Source: an uncultured Litoreibacter sp. (GTDB lineage: Bacteria; Pseudomonadota; Alphaproteobacteria; Rhodobacterales; Rhodobacteraceae). From it: a DNA stretch of 64,000 bases. The stretch spans positions 672,001-736,000 of the forward strand of contig CANLUY010000001.1 of the NCBI GenBank assembly GCA_947494435.1. Direction: 5' to 3'. The notes under the pieces were generated by a model. That model was given only the letters and a program-made list of their open reading frames with translations, was not told the origin of the DNA and searched no databases. The position numbers and the translations under genes are program-made. Positions 16,552 to 24,965 of this stretch are shown here, in pieces. Each line of letters begins with the position of its first letter. Positions within the stretch are counted from its first letter, which is position 1.

Positions 16552-18873
16552 ATGCCGGCTAGTTCAACCACTTCGCTCGACGAACCCAAGGCCGGTCGGC
16601 TGACAATTCAATATGCGCCAACTGAAGAAACGGAGATCTTTGAGAACCCTCCGAGATTTACGTGGTTACCAGCGATTGATGAAGAAGCGCATTTCGTGCT
16701 GCGTATCTCTACCGATGCCAAATTTCCGTCAAAGACAACCAAGGTCTTCGAGGACCTACCTCTCAACTTCCTGACACCTGATGCCCCATTGGAACCTGGC
16801 ACCCACTATTGGTCGTACGCGACTTGGTGCCCGGATACTGGCAAAAGACTAAGCACATGGAGCACCACTCGCAGTTTCACGCTTGGGAAAGACCTACCAG
16901 AAACGCCCCTCCCGTCCCGGGAAAAAAGACTGAACAACGTCACCAAAGAACATCCACGCCTTTGGATGACACCAGATAGATTGGGCGATTTTATCGCCGC
17001 TGTAAAAGCAGACCCAAACCACTGCACGTGGTCTACATTTTATAGTCGCTCTGTCCTGCCTTGGATGGATCGCGAAGTTATACGAGAGCCTGAAGGCTAT
17101 CCCAATCACACCCGCACAGCGCCAGTTTGGCGACAAACCTATATTGATCTGCAGGAGGTTTGGTACGCCATCCGTCATCTCGCGATTGGTGGCAAGGTCA
17201 CTGGTGACGCCGCTTTGACTAACCGCGCCAAAGAGTGGCTGATGGAGGCCGCCAGCTGGGATCCGATGGGTGTCACATCACGCGCATATACCGATGAATG
17301 GGCCTACCGCGTCTGCAACGCTCTTGCTTGGGGATATGACTGGCTCTACGATGATCTGTCATACGACGAACGCAAGGCGGTACGCACAGCGCTGTTGATC
17401 CGGACACGCGACATTGCGGAACATGCGATGCTTAATGCCAAGATCCATCTTTTCCCGTATGACAGCCACGCCGTCCGGTCCGTCTCCTTAACGTTGGTTC
17501 CTGCCTGCATCGCCCTTCTTGGCGATGACCCTGAAGATGAAGCGCACGGCTGGCTAAACGATTGCATTGATTTTCTCTTCACCGTGTATTCGCCTTGGGG
17601 CGACAGTGATGGCGGTTGGGCTGAGGGCGCCCAATATTGGATGATGGGCATGGCCTATCTTATCGATGCTGCAAACAGGTTGAAATCTTATACAGGTCTC
17701 AACCTGTATGATCGTCCGTTCTTACAAAAAACTGGTGACTTTCCGCTGTTTTGCAATGCGCCTGACACGTATCGCGCATCCTTCGGTGATGACAGTGCAC
17801 TTGGTGATATGCCGGCCATCAAGACAGGGCTCAATCTACGGCAATTTGCAGGCGTTACAGGTAAGGGCGAGTACCAATGGTATTGCGACGAAAACCTGCG
17901 CCGGAACCCCGGCACTGAGATGGCCTTTTACAACTGGGGCTGGTGGGACACGAATTTCGATGAACTGGTCTTCCAGACCGATTTTCCTGTGGTTGATGCC
18001 ACACCGCCCGAAGGCGGGTTGCGCCACTTCAAAGGAATAGGATGGGTCGGTGTGCAGCATGCGATGCACGATCCGGATGCTCATGTTCAACTGGTTTTCA
18101 AATCGTCGCCATTTGGCTCCATCAGTCACAGCCATGGCGATCAGAATGCGTTCTGCCTTGCGGCTTATGGTGAAGACCTTGCGATCCAGTCCGGCCACTA
18201 CGTTGCCTTCAACTCGTCCATGCATCGCAACTGGCGACGTCAGACACGATCCAAAAATGCAATCCTGATAAATGGCAAAGGCCAATATGCGGGGAAAGAC
18301 AAAACCAAAGCCATGGCTGCAACGGGCAAGATACTCGCAGCGGAAGAACGTGAAGATCACATCTTCATCCATGGCGACGCAACGGCGGCCTATCAAAGCC
18401 TGTCTCCAGAAGTGACAAGAGCCGAACGTGAACTGTATTTTGTGCGTGGTGACTACTTGGTGATTGTTGACAAGGTGGATGCTGATACACCCGTCACGCT
18501 TGAGTGGCTGCTCCATGCTAACAATCCGTTCGAACTTGGAAAAACCTCTTTTCGTAACTCCGGCGAGCGCGCGGGGTTCTACGGGCAGGTTGTTTGGTCA
18601 GAAGCAGGCAAGCCCAACATTAAACAAGAAACGGGCTTTCCCGACGTCGACCCCGCTGACTATGAAGGCTTACCTGTCAGCACATTTCTAACGGCGCACT
18701 ATCCTGCCGCTAAACGCCACAGGATTGCGACTTTACTCGTGCCATACCGGCTCGATGCGCCCAAACGGATTTTCAACTTCATCGACGATCAGGGCTATGA
18801 CGCTGATCTGTATTTCACCGATGCGGACGAAAATACGTTCAAGGTACCCCTCAAAAAGTTTGCAAAAACATAA
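16552..18873 (+). CDS. PL15-like exo-oligoalginate lyase (DUF4962 + heparinase II/III), 773 aa
   Basis: The N-terminal DUF4962-type beta domain (about residues 1-125) is followed by an alpha/alpha toroid and a C-terminal heparinase II/III-like beta domain. Length matches Agrobacterium Atu3025 (776 aa), an exolytic PL15 alginate lyase. Candidate catalytic residues fall close to those of Atu3025: His306 in YDSHAVRS, Tyr362 in EGAQYWMMG, and the His pair 526/528 in SISHSHGDQN. No signal peptide is visible, fitting a cytoplasmic enzyme that degrades imported oligomers to unsaturated monomers. ATG 16552 is chosen by homology length; the open frame back to GTG 16480 lies in the hairpin. A substrate other than alginate (another uronan) is possible. 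Confidence 0.85.
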   Translation: MPASSTTSLDEPKAGRLTIQYAPTEETEIFENPPRFTWLPAIDEEAHFVLRISTDAKFPSKTTKVFEDLPLNFLTPDAPLEPGTHYWSYATWCPDTGKRLSTWSTTRSFTLGKDLPETPLPSREKRLNNVTKEHPRLWMTPDRLGDFIAAVKADPNHCTWSTFYSRSVLPWMDREVIREPEGYPNHTRTAPVWRQTYIDLQEVWYAIRHLAIGGKVTGDAALTNRAKEWLMEAASWDPMGVTSRAYTDEWAYRVCNALAWGYDWLYDDLSYDERKAVRTALLIRTRDIAEHAMLNAKIHLFPYDSHAVRSVSLTLVPACIALLGDDPEDEAHGWLNDCIDFLFTVYSPWGDSDGGWAEGAQYWMMGMAYLIDAANRLKSYTGLNLYDRPFLQKTGDFPLFCNAPDTYRASFGDDSALGDMPAIKTGLNLRQFAGVTGKGEYQWYCDENLRRNPGTEMAFYNWGWWDTNFDELVFQTDFPVVDATPPEGGLRHFKGIGWVGVQHAMHDPDAHVQLVFKSSPFGSISHSHGDQNAFCLAAYGEDLAIQSGHYVAFNSSMHRNWRRQTRSKNAILINGKGQYAGKDKTKAMAATGKILAAEEREDHIFIHGDATAAYQSLSPEVTRAERELYFVRGDYLVIVDKVDADTPVTLEWLLHANNPFELGKTSFRNSGERAGFYGQVVWSEAGKPNIKQETGFPDVDPADYEGLPVSTFLTAHYPAAKRHRIATLLVPYRLDAPKRIFNFIDDQGYDADLYFTDADENTFKVPLKKFAKT

Positions 18874-18928
18874 GCACAACACGCGGCACCCTAGCTGCGA
18901 CACAGAAAGCCAGAGAAGGACAGTCATC

Positions 18929-19672
18929 ATGAAGTTAGCAGGCCAAAGCGCCATCGTAACAGGCGGGGGCCGTGACATCGGCTTGGCAGTCGCAAAGAAA
19001 CTTGCCAGTGAAGGTGCTTCGGTGGCGATCAACTATTTCTCCAGCGGCGCAGGTGCCGACAAAGCCGTGGCAGAAATAAACGCAAACGGCGGTAAGGCTT
19101 TCGCCTTGCAAGGAGATCTTACCAAACAAGCCGATGTTAGTTCGCTTGTCGACAAAGCTGTCACCGAATTCGGCGGGATTAACATACTGGTCAACAACGC
19201 CGGCGGTTTGGTCGAGCGCAAGAAGATATCCGAGATGTCAGATGATCTTTGGACCACCGTCATGGACCTCAATCTGACAAGCACGTTTCGTATGACGCGG
19301 GCCTGCCTCGAACATATGAGCACCGGGGCTATCGTTAACCTTGCCAGCCAAGCTGGCCGTGACGGTGGCGGGCCGGGCGCTGTGGCTTATGCCACGTCAA
19401 AAGGCGCTGTCATGACGATGACACGCGGATTGGCCAAAGAGTTGGGCCCTGACATTCGCGTCAATGCGCTTTGCCCCGGTATGATCGACACTGATTTCCA
19501 CAACGTCCACACACCGGATGCAGGACGCCGCGGTTTCGAAGCAAATGCACCACTTAAGCGTCAGGGTGATACAGAAGACACCGCCAACCTTGTGCTGTTT
19601 CTCGCGTGCAATGACAGCGCTTTCATGACGGGCACCAATATCGACATCAATGGCGGTATGCTTTTCTCATAG
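18929..19672 (+). CDS. SDR oxidoreductase, probable DEH reductase, 247 aa
   Basis: A classical short-chain dehydrogenase with an NAD(P) site (TGGGRDIGLA), NNAG, catalytic Ser in NLASQAG and the YATSK Tyr-Lys pair. Several patches resemble the Sphingomonas A1 4-deoxy-L-erythro-5-hexoseulose uronate (DEH) reductase, for example NNAGGLVERK, GGGPGA, DTDFH and the terminal INGG. That enzyme reduces DEH to 2-keto-3-deoxygluconate. The gene follows the lyase by 55 bases with an AGAAGGA site, so it is probably in the same operon. It supplies the step that makes KduI unnecessary for alginate. Cofactor preference cannot be told. Confidence 0.82.
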   Translation: MKLAGQSAIVTGGGRDIGLAVAKKLASEGASVAINYFSSGAGADKAVAEINANGGKAFALQGDLTKQADVSSLVDKAVTEFGGINILVNNAGGLVERKKISEMSDDLWTTVMDLNLTSTFRMTRACLEHMSTGAIVNLASQAGRDGGGPGAVAYATSKGAVMTMTRGLAKELGPDIRVNALCPGMIDTDFHNVHTPDAGRRGFEANAPLKRQGDTEDTANLVLFLACNDSAFMTGTNIDINGGMLFS

Positions 19673-19762
19673 TTGTTTGATCGCTTATCTGACTTAATTC
19701 TGTTTTTCGATTGAAGGGATCCGTGCAACAGTCTGCATCTCGTTCCCTTTATGAGGACAAAC

Positions 19763-20749
19763 ATGTCAGACGCCCCGCTCAAAGGTTGGAACCACGTTCC
19801 TGATGTCCCGTTGCAAGTCTCGCCATTTTTTCAATGGCCGCCGCAACCGCAACGGATGGTGTCGTGGTTTTGGAACTCATGGTTCTTTCTCACAGAGCGA
19901 CTGATTATCGTCGGTATTGCATGCCTTTCGTTCTACTATTTCCAACCTCCACTTGAAGAGACACAGACCCTAGCTTTTGGCTGGGTCGCGGAAATGTTCG
20001 TTCGAAACGTGCTCCTCATGACATTGGTCGCGGGTGGTCTTCATCTTTATTTCTACACCTTCACGAAACAAGGCCAGAAACTGAAATATGACCCCCGCCC
20101 GCTGATGAAGAATGGGCGTCAGTTCACACTAGGCGGGCAGATCAGAGACAACATATTCTGGACGATTGCCAGCGGGGTAACAGTCTGGACTGGTTATGAA
20201 GTTCTCATGTTCTGGGCCATGGCCAATGATTACGCACCATTGCTGACATGGGCTGCGAATCCGATCTGGTTCATTTTGCTGTTCTTGCTTATCCCGGTTT
20301 GGGAGAGCTTCTATTTCTACTGGATACATCGCCTACTGCACGTTCCATTTCTATACAAACATGTGCATGCGCTCCATCACCGAAACATCAATGTGGGCCC
20401 TTGGTCTGGTCTGGCTATGCATCCGGTCGAACATCTGATCTTCCTTGGATCGGTTCTGATCCACTGGGTTGTCGCAGCGCATCCCATCCATATTCTATTT
20501 CACCTGCAGTATTACGCCCTTACCGCAGCGACGACCCACACCGGCTTCGAGGGAATGGTAATTAAGGACAAAAATCGCCTCAAACTGGGTACGTTTCACC
20601 ATCAAATGCATCACCGTTACTTTGAGTGTAACTATGGTTCACTTGAATTGCCTTGGGACAAATGGTTCGGCTCCTTCCACGACGGTACATCTGCGGCGGA
20701 TGCCAAAATCCGAGAGAGACGCAGGACATTCACAAACGGGACAAAATAG
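19763..20749 (+). CDS. Sterol desaturase/fatty acid hydroxylase family membrane protein, 328 aa
   Basis: An integral membrane di-iron protein with at least four hydrophobic segments. It has the family's histidine clusters: HRLLH, HALHH, and HHQMHH near the C-terminus. A further His pair lies in MHPVEH. Members hydroxylate or desaturate lipids, sterols or carotenoids. ATG 19763 follows GAGGA; ATG 19751 overlaps that site. It lies after the uronate genes and before the ureide gene with gaps on both sides, so its context gives no clear substrate. Confidence 0.85.
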   Translation: MSDAPLKGWNHVPDVPLQVSPFFQWPPQPQRMVSWFWNSWFFLTERLIIVGIACLSFYYFQPPLEETQTLAFGWVAEMFVRNVLLMTLVAGGLHLYFYTFTKQGQKLKYDPRPLMKNGRQFTLGGQIRDNIFWTIASGVTVWTGYEVLMFWAMANDYAPLLTWAANPIWFILLFLLIPVWESFYFYWIHRLLHVPFLYKHVHALHHRNINVGPWSGLAMHPVEHLIFLGSVLIHWVVAAHPIHILFHLQYYALTAATTHTGFEGMVIKDKNRLKLGTFHHQMHHRYFECNYGSLELPWDKWFGSFHDGTSAADAKIRERRRTFTNGTK

Positions 20750-20925
20750 GTTTCAGATTTGGCAGCAAGATAATCGTGCAGGCTCATCTAATTGCTGCTT
20801 TGGAAATTTCACTAAAACCCAACCTATTGTCAAAAAAGGCGTGAAAGTGCTGTCAGAACAATCGTAATGGTTCTGCTCATCGGATCATCACATAATGCGA
20901 TCAAACAACACCTTTGGGAATGAAT

Positions 20926-21747
20926 ATGTCTTGTAAGTATTACGCGCCCACAGGGGGCCACCCAAGCCAAGACCAACTCCTAACAGACCGCGCCGTTTTT
21001 ACCGACGCCTATGCTGTCATCCCAAAAGGCACGATGCGAGATATCGTGACCAGCTTTCTTCCGTTTTGGGAAAAGACAAGGCTTTGGGTCTTGTCGCGCC
21101 CATTGAGCGGGTTTGCGGAAACCTTTTCCCAATACATCATGGAAGTTGAACCCGGCGGCGGATCAGACCGGCCTGAAACTGACTCCGGCGCTCAAGGCGT
21201 TCTCTTCGTTGTGGAGGGGACAGCAACGATAATTGTGGATGATACATCCTACGAGCTTACGCCCGGCGGATTTGCTTATTTACCTGCGGGCAAGCACTGG
21301 ACAATGCGTAACACCTCAAAAGGTGTGACGCGGTTCCATTGGATTCGAAAGCTCTATGAGGTCGTTGACGGGCTAGAGCGACCAGACGTCATTATCGCAA
21401 ATGAAAATGAAATCGTGCCGACGGTCATGCCAGACACGGACGGAAAATGGGCAACAACGCGGTTTGTGGACCCTTCGGACCTTCGCCACGACATGCATGT
21501 CACGATCGTGACATTCGAGCCGGGCGCAATCATTCCTTTTCTGGAAACCCACGTGATGGAGCATGGTCTTTACGTGCTTGAGGGTAAAGCAGCATACCGA
21601 TTGAACCAAGACTGGGTTGAGGTCGAGGCTGGCGACTATATGTGGTTGCGGGCGTTTTGCCCTCAGGCCTGTTACGCGGGCGGGCCCGGCAAATTTAGGT
21701 ATCTGCTGTACAAAGATGTCAACCGCCACATGACATTGCGGCCTTAG
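20926..21747 (+). CDS. allE: (S)-ureidoglycine aminohydrolase (bicupin), 273 aa
   Basis: A two-cupin protein matching the UGHY/AllE family. The second cupin carries the Mn-binding pattern FLETHVMEHGLYVLEG, then AYRLNQDWVEVEAGDY. The first cupin has GVLFVVEGTATI and GGFAYLPAG. The enzyme releases ammonia from (S)-ureidoglycine to give ureidoglycolate in allantoate breakdown. ATG 20926 is preceded by GGGA; ATG 20920 and TTG 20914 are in frame and possible. It converges with bhcR, and the other ureide genes lie 7 kb downstream, across the bhc operon. Confidence 0.87.
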   Translation: MSCKYYAPTGGHPSQDQLLTDRAVFTDAYAVIPKGTMRDIVTSFLPFWEKTRLWVLSRPLSGFAETFSQYIMEVEPGGGSDRPETDSGAQGVLFVVEGTATIIVDDTSYELTPGGFAYLPAGKHWTMRNTSKGVTRFHWIRKLYEVVDGLERPDVIIANENEIVPTVMPDTDGKWATTRFVDPSDLRHDMHVTIVTFEPGAIIPFLETHVMEHGLYVLEGKAAYRLNQDWVEVEAGDYMWLRAFCPQACYAGGPGKFRYLLYKDVNRHMTLRP

Positions 21748-21777
21748 GTAGTCTCGCTAGAGTCTGATCTTATCCGA

Positions 21778-22626
21778 TTAAGACTGCTGCGCCGCTGAAT
21801 GACCACCAATTGCCGCCGTCAGCCTATTGGCTGCATCTAAGACTGCATCACTCAGTTCGGAAATTTGGTCGAGGCCTACGCGAGAAATCGGCCCTGACAC
21901 TGAAATCCCCGCGATTGCTTCACCGTAAATATCGAATACCGGCGCAGCGATGCATCGCATTCCCAGATTCCGCTCTTCACCGTCCACAGCAAAACCGCGA
22001 TGCCAAGATAGCGAAAGGTCGTCGATCAATTTGGCAGAGTCTGTAAGCGTATGTTCTGTGAACTTTTCTAACGGTGCATCTGATAAAAACTTCTGCACGC
22101 GGGCTTCATCCATCTGAGACAACAGCGCTTTTCCGATCCCGGACGCATGAAGCCGTGACAACGTCCCCGGCGGAAAGAATGCCCTGATACTGGCATGAGT
22201 TTCCACTTGGCTCACAAATAAAACATGTCCGTTCTGCTCGATCCCAAGGTTTGCGGTCTCTCCCGTCGTCTCCATCAAATTTCGCATGATCGGCCTCGCC
22301 CGATCCACAAGACTTGTTCGACGCAAAAATCGCGATCCAATAATGAACGCACGAGCGCCTACGTGCCAAACTTGATCTACGGCATCAAACTCAACAAGCC
22401 CTCTGCCCTCCAGCGTCACTAATATGCGGTAAACGGTTGCGGGAGATTGGCCCATTTCCTTTGCAAGATCCGTCAGGCCTCTGCCTTGGTCTTCGCTTAA
22501 GAATTCGAAAACCTCCATCGCGCGATCCAAGGATTTGATCGTGTTTTGCTCTGTCTTGTCGTGCCAGTCGCGTGGTCTACCGCGAGATTTCCGACTCGGG
22601 TTTCTTTCAGTATTGTCCGCGTCCAT
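21778..22626 (-). CDS. bhcR: IclR family regulator of the beta-hydroxyaspartate cycle (BhcR), 282 aa
   Basis: The N-terminal winged helix (GLTDLAKEMGQSPATVYRILVTLEGRGLVEF) is followed by an IclR effector domain (LSRLHASGIGKALLSQM, RGFAVDGEERNLGMRCIAAPV). It is divergent from bhcA, the arrangement known in Paracoccus denitrificans, where BhcR controls bhcABCD in response to glyoxylate. ATG 22626 is chosen because GAGG sits 9 bases upstream and the basic leader RKSRGRPRDW follows soon after. Upstream in-frame ATGs would reach into the AT-rich promoter region. Confidence 0.9.
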   Translation of the reverse strand: MDADNTERNPSRKSRGRPRDWHDKTEQNTIKSLDRAMEVFEFLSEDQGRGLTDLAKEMGQSPATVYRILVTLEGRGLVEFDAVDQVWHVGARAFIIGSRFLRRTSLVDRARPIMRNLMETTGETANLGIEQNGHVLFVSQVETHASIRAFFPPGTLSRLHASGIGKALLSQMDEARVQKFLSDAPLEKFTEHTLTDSAKLIDDLSLSWHRGFAVDGEERNLGMRCIAAPVFDIYGEAIAGISVSGPISRVGLDQISELSDAVLDAANRLTAAIGGHSAAQQS

Positions 22627-22717
22627 GTACGTAAGCCTCATTTTCATGAAATTATTTTTTATCATATGAAAAATATAACCCTCTGACAATATTGTATTTA
22701 ATATATTTTTCAAATTA

Positions 22718-22732
22718 TGAAATTTAATTTCA
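22718..22732. promoter_or_regulatory. Putative IclR-type operator between bhcR and bhcA
   Basis: TGAAATTTAATTTCA is a perfect 7-bp inverted repeat around one central base. It matches the layout of the E. coli IclR box (TGGAAATNATTTCCA, as I recall it). It lies in a very AT-rich 169-base divergent gap, 63 bases before the bhcA start. A BhcR site is inferred from position and symmetry. Confidence 0.6.
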
Positions 22733-22795
22733 AAAAAATATACCTGTTAGGGCACAAGGGTTAAGTTAGCTCCAACGAACGAAAAGGAGACGGCA

Positions 22796-23986
22796 ATGAG
22801 CTTCCAAAATCCGGTCTTTATTCCTGGCCCGACCAATATGCCGGAGGCTATCCGGCAAGCCTGTCAGATGCCGACGATTGATCATCGTTCTCCATTGTTC
22901 GGGGACATCCTTCATCCTTGCTTGGAGGGTGTTCGCAAAGTTCTGAAATCGGAAAGCGCGAAGGTCTTCATCTTCCCGTCCACAGGAACCGGCGGTTGGG
23001 AGACCGCGCTTTCAAACACGCTCGATGCTGGTGACAAAGTTCTGGCCGCGCGCAACGGGATGTTCTCACATCGCTGGATCGACATGTGCCAACGCCATAG
23101 TCTCGATGTACAGATTGTCGAAACCCCTTGGGGGCATGGCCTCCCTACTGAGGAATATGCGCGCATCCTCGCAGCTGACACCAATCATGAAATTGCGGCG
23201 GTGCTGGCAACGCACAATGAAACCGCAACCGGGGTTAAGTCCGATATCGCGGCCGTTCGCAAAGCGCTTGATGATGCGGATCACCCAGCGCTCCTTTTCG
23301 TAGATGGCGTAAGTTCTATCGCATCAATGGATTTTCGCTTCGACGAATGGGGCGTCGACGTTGCTGTAACTGGCAGTCAGAAAGGCTTTATGCTGCCGGC
23401 TGGTCTTGCGATTGTCTGCTTCTCTGAGAAGGCCATTGCCGCATCAAAAACCGCAACTTTGCCCAGAACCTTCTTTGACATCAAAGATATGCAAAGTGGC
23501 TACGACGCAAACGCGTTTCCCTATACGCCTCCCGTTGGCTTAATGAATGGGCTGAAGCAGTCTTTAGAAATGCTGCTTGATGAAGGGCTTGAAAACGTCT
23601 TCGCCCGGCATCACCGCATCGCGGAAGGGGTCCGCCTTGCGGTGGCCGCTTGGGGGCTGGAGCTGTGTGCCGCCACGCCAGATGTCTACTCCGACACGGT
23701 GAGCACAATTCGCACGCCTGACGGATTTAACGCGACGGATATCGTAACACATGCCGCGGACGTCTACGGCGTCGCGTTCGGCGTCGGTTTGGGCGAAGTG
23801 GCCGGGAAAGTTTTTCGGATCGGGCATCTTGGCAGCTTAACGGATGTCATGGCGCTCAGCGGGCTTGCGACTGCGGAAATGTGCATGGCCGATCTTGGAA
23901 TGGACATCAAACTTGGCTCTGGTGTCGCAGCAGCACAGGAATTCTACCGCTCAAACCCTGCGTTGATTCTTACGGAAGCTGCATAA
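22796..23986 (+). CDS. bhcA: Aspartate-glyoxylate aminotransferase, 396 aa
   Basis: A fold-type I PLP aminotransferase of the serine-glyoxylate/alanine-glyoxylate group. The start PVFIPGPTNMPEAIRQA, the DGVSSIASMDFRFDEWGVDV block and the Schiff-base Lys196 in VTGSQKGF identify it. Alone it could be read as a ureidoglycine-glyoxylate or serine-glyoxylate transaminase. The fixed gene order with the next three genes and the divergent IclR gene identifies BhcA, which transfers the amino group of aspartate to glyoxylate to give glycine and oxaloacetate. Preceded by AAAAGGAG. Confidence 0.9.
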   Translation: MSFQNPVFIPGPTNMPEAIRQACQMPTIDHRSPLFGDILHPCLEGVRKVLKSESAKVFIFPSTGTGGWETALSNTLDAGDKVLAARNGMFSHRWIDMCQRHSLDVQIVETPWGHGLPTEEYARILAADTNHEIAAVLATHNETATGVKSDIAAVRKALDDADHPALLFVDGVSSIASMDFRFDEWGVDVAVTGSQKGFMLPAGLAIVCFSEKAIAASKTATLPRTFFDIKDMQSGYDANAFPYTPPVGLMNGLKQSLEMLLDEGLENVFARHHRIAEGVRLAVAAWGLELCAATPDVYSDTVSTIRTPDGFNATDIVTHAADVYGVAFGVGLGEVAGKVFRIGHLGSLTDVMALSGLATAEMCMADLGMDIKLGSGVAAAQEFYRSNPALILTEAA

Positions 23987-24951
23987 TGCTTGATGATGAG
24001 ATGTATATCCCGACCTATCAGGACATGCTGGATGCGCATGAACGGATCAAACCGCATATCCGCAGAACACCGGTGCGCACATCAGCTTATCTAAACGAAC
24101 TGACGGGCGCAGACCTGTTCTTCAAATGCGAGAACTTTCAGGAACCCGGCGCATTCAAAGTGCGGGGCGCGACAAACGCGGTTTTCGGGCTGGATGACGA
24201 CCAGGCCAAAGCAGGCGTTGCCACACACTCTTCCGGCAACCACGCGTCCTGCCTGAGCTATGCTGCGATGTTGCGTGGCATACCCTGCAACGTGGTGATG
24301 CCAAAATCGGCACCGCAAGCAAAGAAAGACACGGTTCGACGTTATGGCGGGGTCATCACGGAATGTGAGCCATCCACCACGTCGCGGGAAGAGACGTTCG
24401 CCAAAATTCAAGCCGCAACCGGTAGCGACTTTGTTCACCCGTACAATGATCCCCGCGTGATCGCAGGTCAGGGGACATGCGCACGCGAGTTTATAGAGCA
24501 GACCGGCGGCCTCGACATCGCTATGGCCCCGATTGGTGGCGGCGGCATGATCTCCGGTACCTGTTTAACACTGTCGAACATGGCACCTGAGACGCAGATC
24601 ATAGCTGCAGAGCCTGAGCAGGCCGATGACGCAATGCGCAGTTTCAAGGCAGGCTACGTCATTGCGGATGACGCGCCAAAAACCATTGCAGACGGCCTTT
24701 TGGTCCCTTTGAAGGAACGGACTTGGCACTTTGTCTCAAACCACGTCACCGACATTCTGACCGCTTCTGAAGAAGAGATCATTGATGCGATGAAGCTGAC
24801 TTGGAAGCACCTGCGGATCGTGATGGAGGCCAGCTCTTCCGTTCCATTGGCGACAATCCTCAAAAACAAACACCGTTTCGCGGGCAAGCGCGTCGGCATC
24901 ATCATCACGGGCGGCAATGTCGATCTCGACAAACTGCCATGGCTCAATTGA
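23986..24951 (+). CDS. bhcB: beta-hydroxyaspartate dehydratase, 321 aa
   Basis: A fold-type II PLP enzyme of the threonine dehydratase/serine racemase group, with PLP Lys58 in EPGAFKVRGATNA, THSSGNHASCLSYAA, and the glycine-rich phosphate loop GGGGMISG. BhcB removes ammonia from erythro-beta-hydroxyaspartate to give iminosuccinate. The ATG overlaps the bhcA stop (TAATG at 23984-23988), so the genes are translationally coupled. An additional in-frame ATG at 24001 could also serve. Without context it would be called threo-3-hydroxyaspartate ammonia-lyase or EutB-like. Confidence 0.88.
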   Translation: MLDDEMYIPTYQDMLDAHERIKPHIRRTPVRTSAYLNELTGADLFFKCENFQEPGAFKVRGATNAVFGLDDDQAKAGVATHSSGNHASCLSYAAMLRGIPCNVVMPKSAPQAKKDTVRRYGGVITECEPSTTSREETFAKIQAATGSDFVHPYNDPRVIAGQGTCAREFIEQTGGLDIAMAPIGGGGMISGTCLTLSNMAPETQIIAAEPEQADDAMRSFKAGYVIADDAPKTIADGLLVPLKERTWHFVSNHVTDILTASEEEIIDAMKLTWKHLRIVMEASSSVPLATILKNKHRFAGKRVGIIITGGNVDLDKLPWLN

Positions 24952-24965
24952 AGGGAAACACTGAC

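Noticed and set aside
20803-20810. GAAATTTC palindrome upstream of the ureidoglycine aminohydrolase gene as a second BhcR site
   Set aside because: Only 8 bases match the bhcA dyad and the flanks differ; too short to claim.
22796-23986. Calling bhcA a (S)-ureidoglycine-glyoxylate transaminase of purine breakdown
   Set aside because: The purine genes nearby make it tempting, but the exact bhcR-bhcABCD order and separate aminohydrolase gene favour BhcA. The alternative activity is not excluded.
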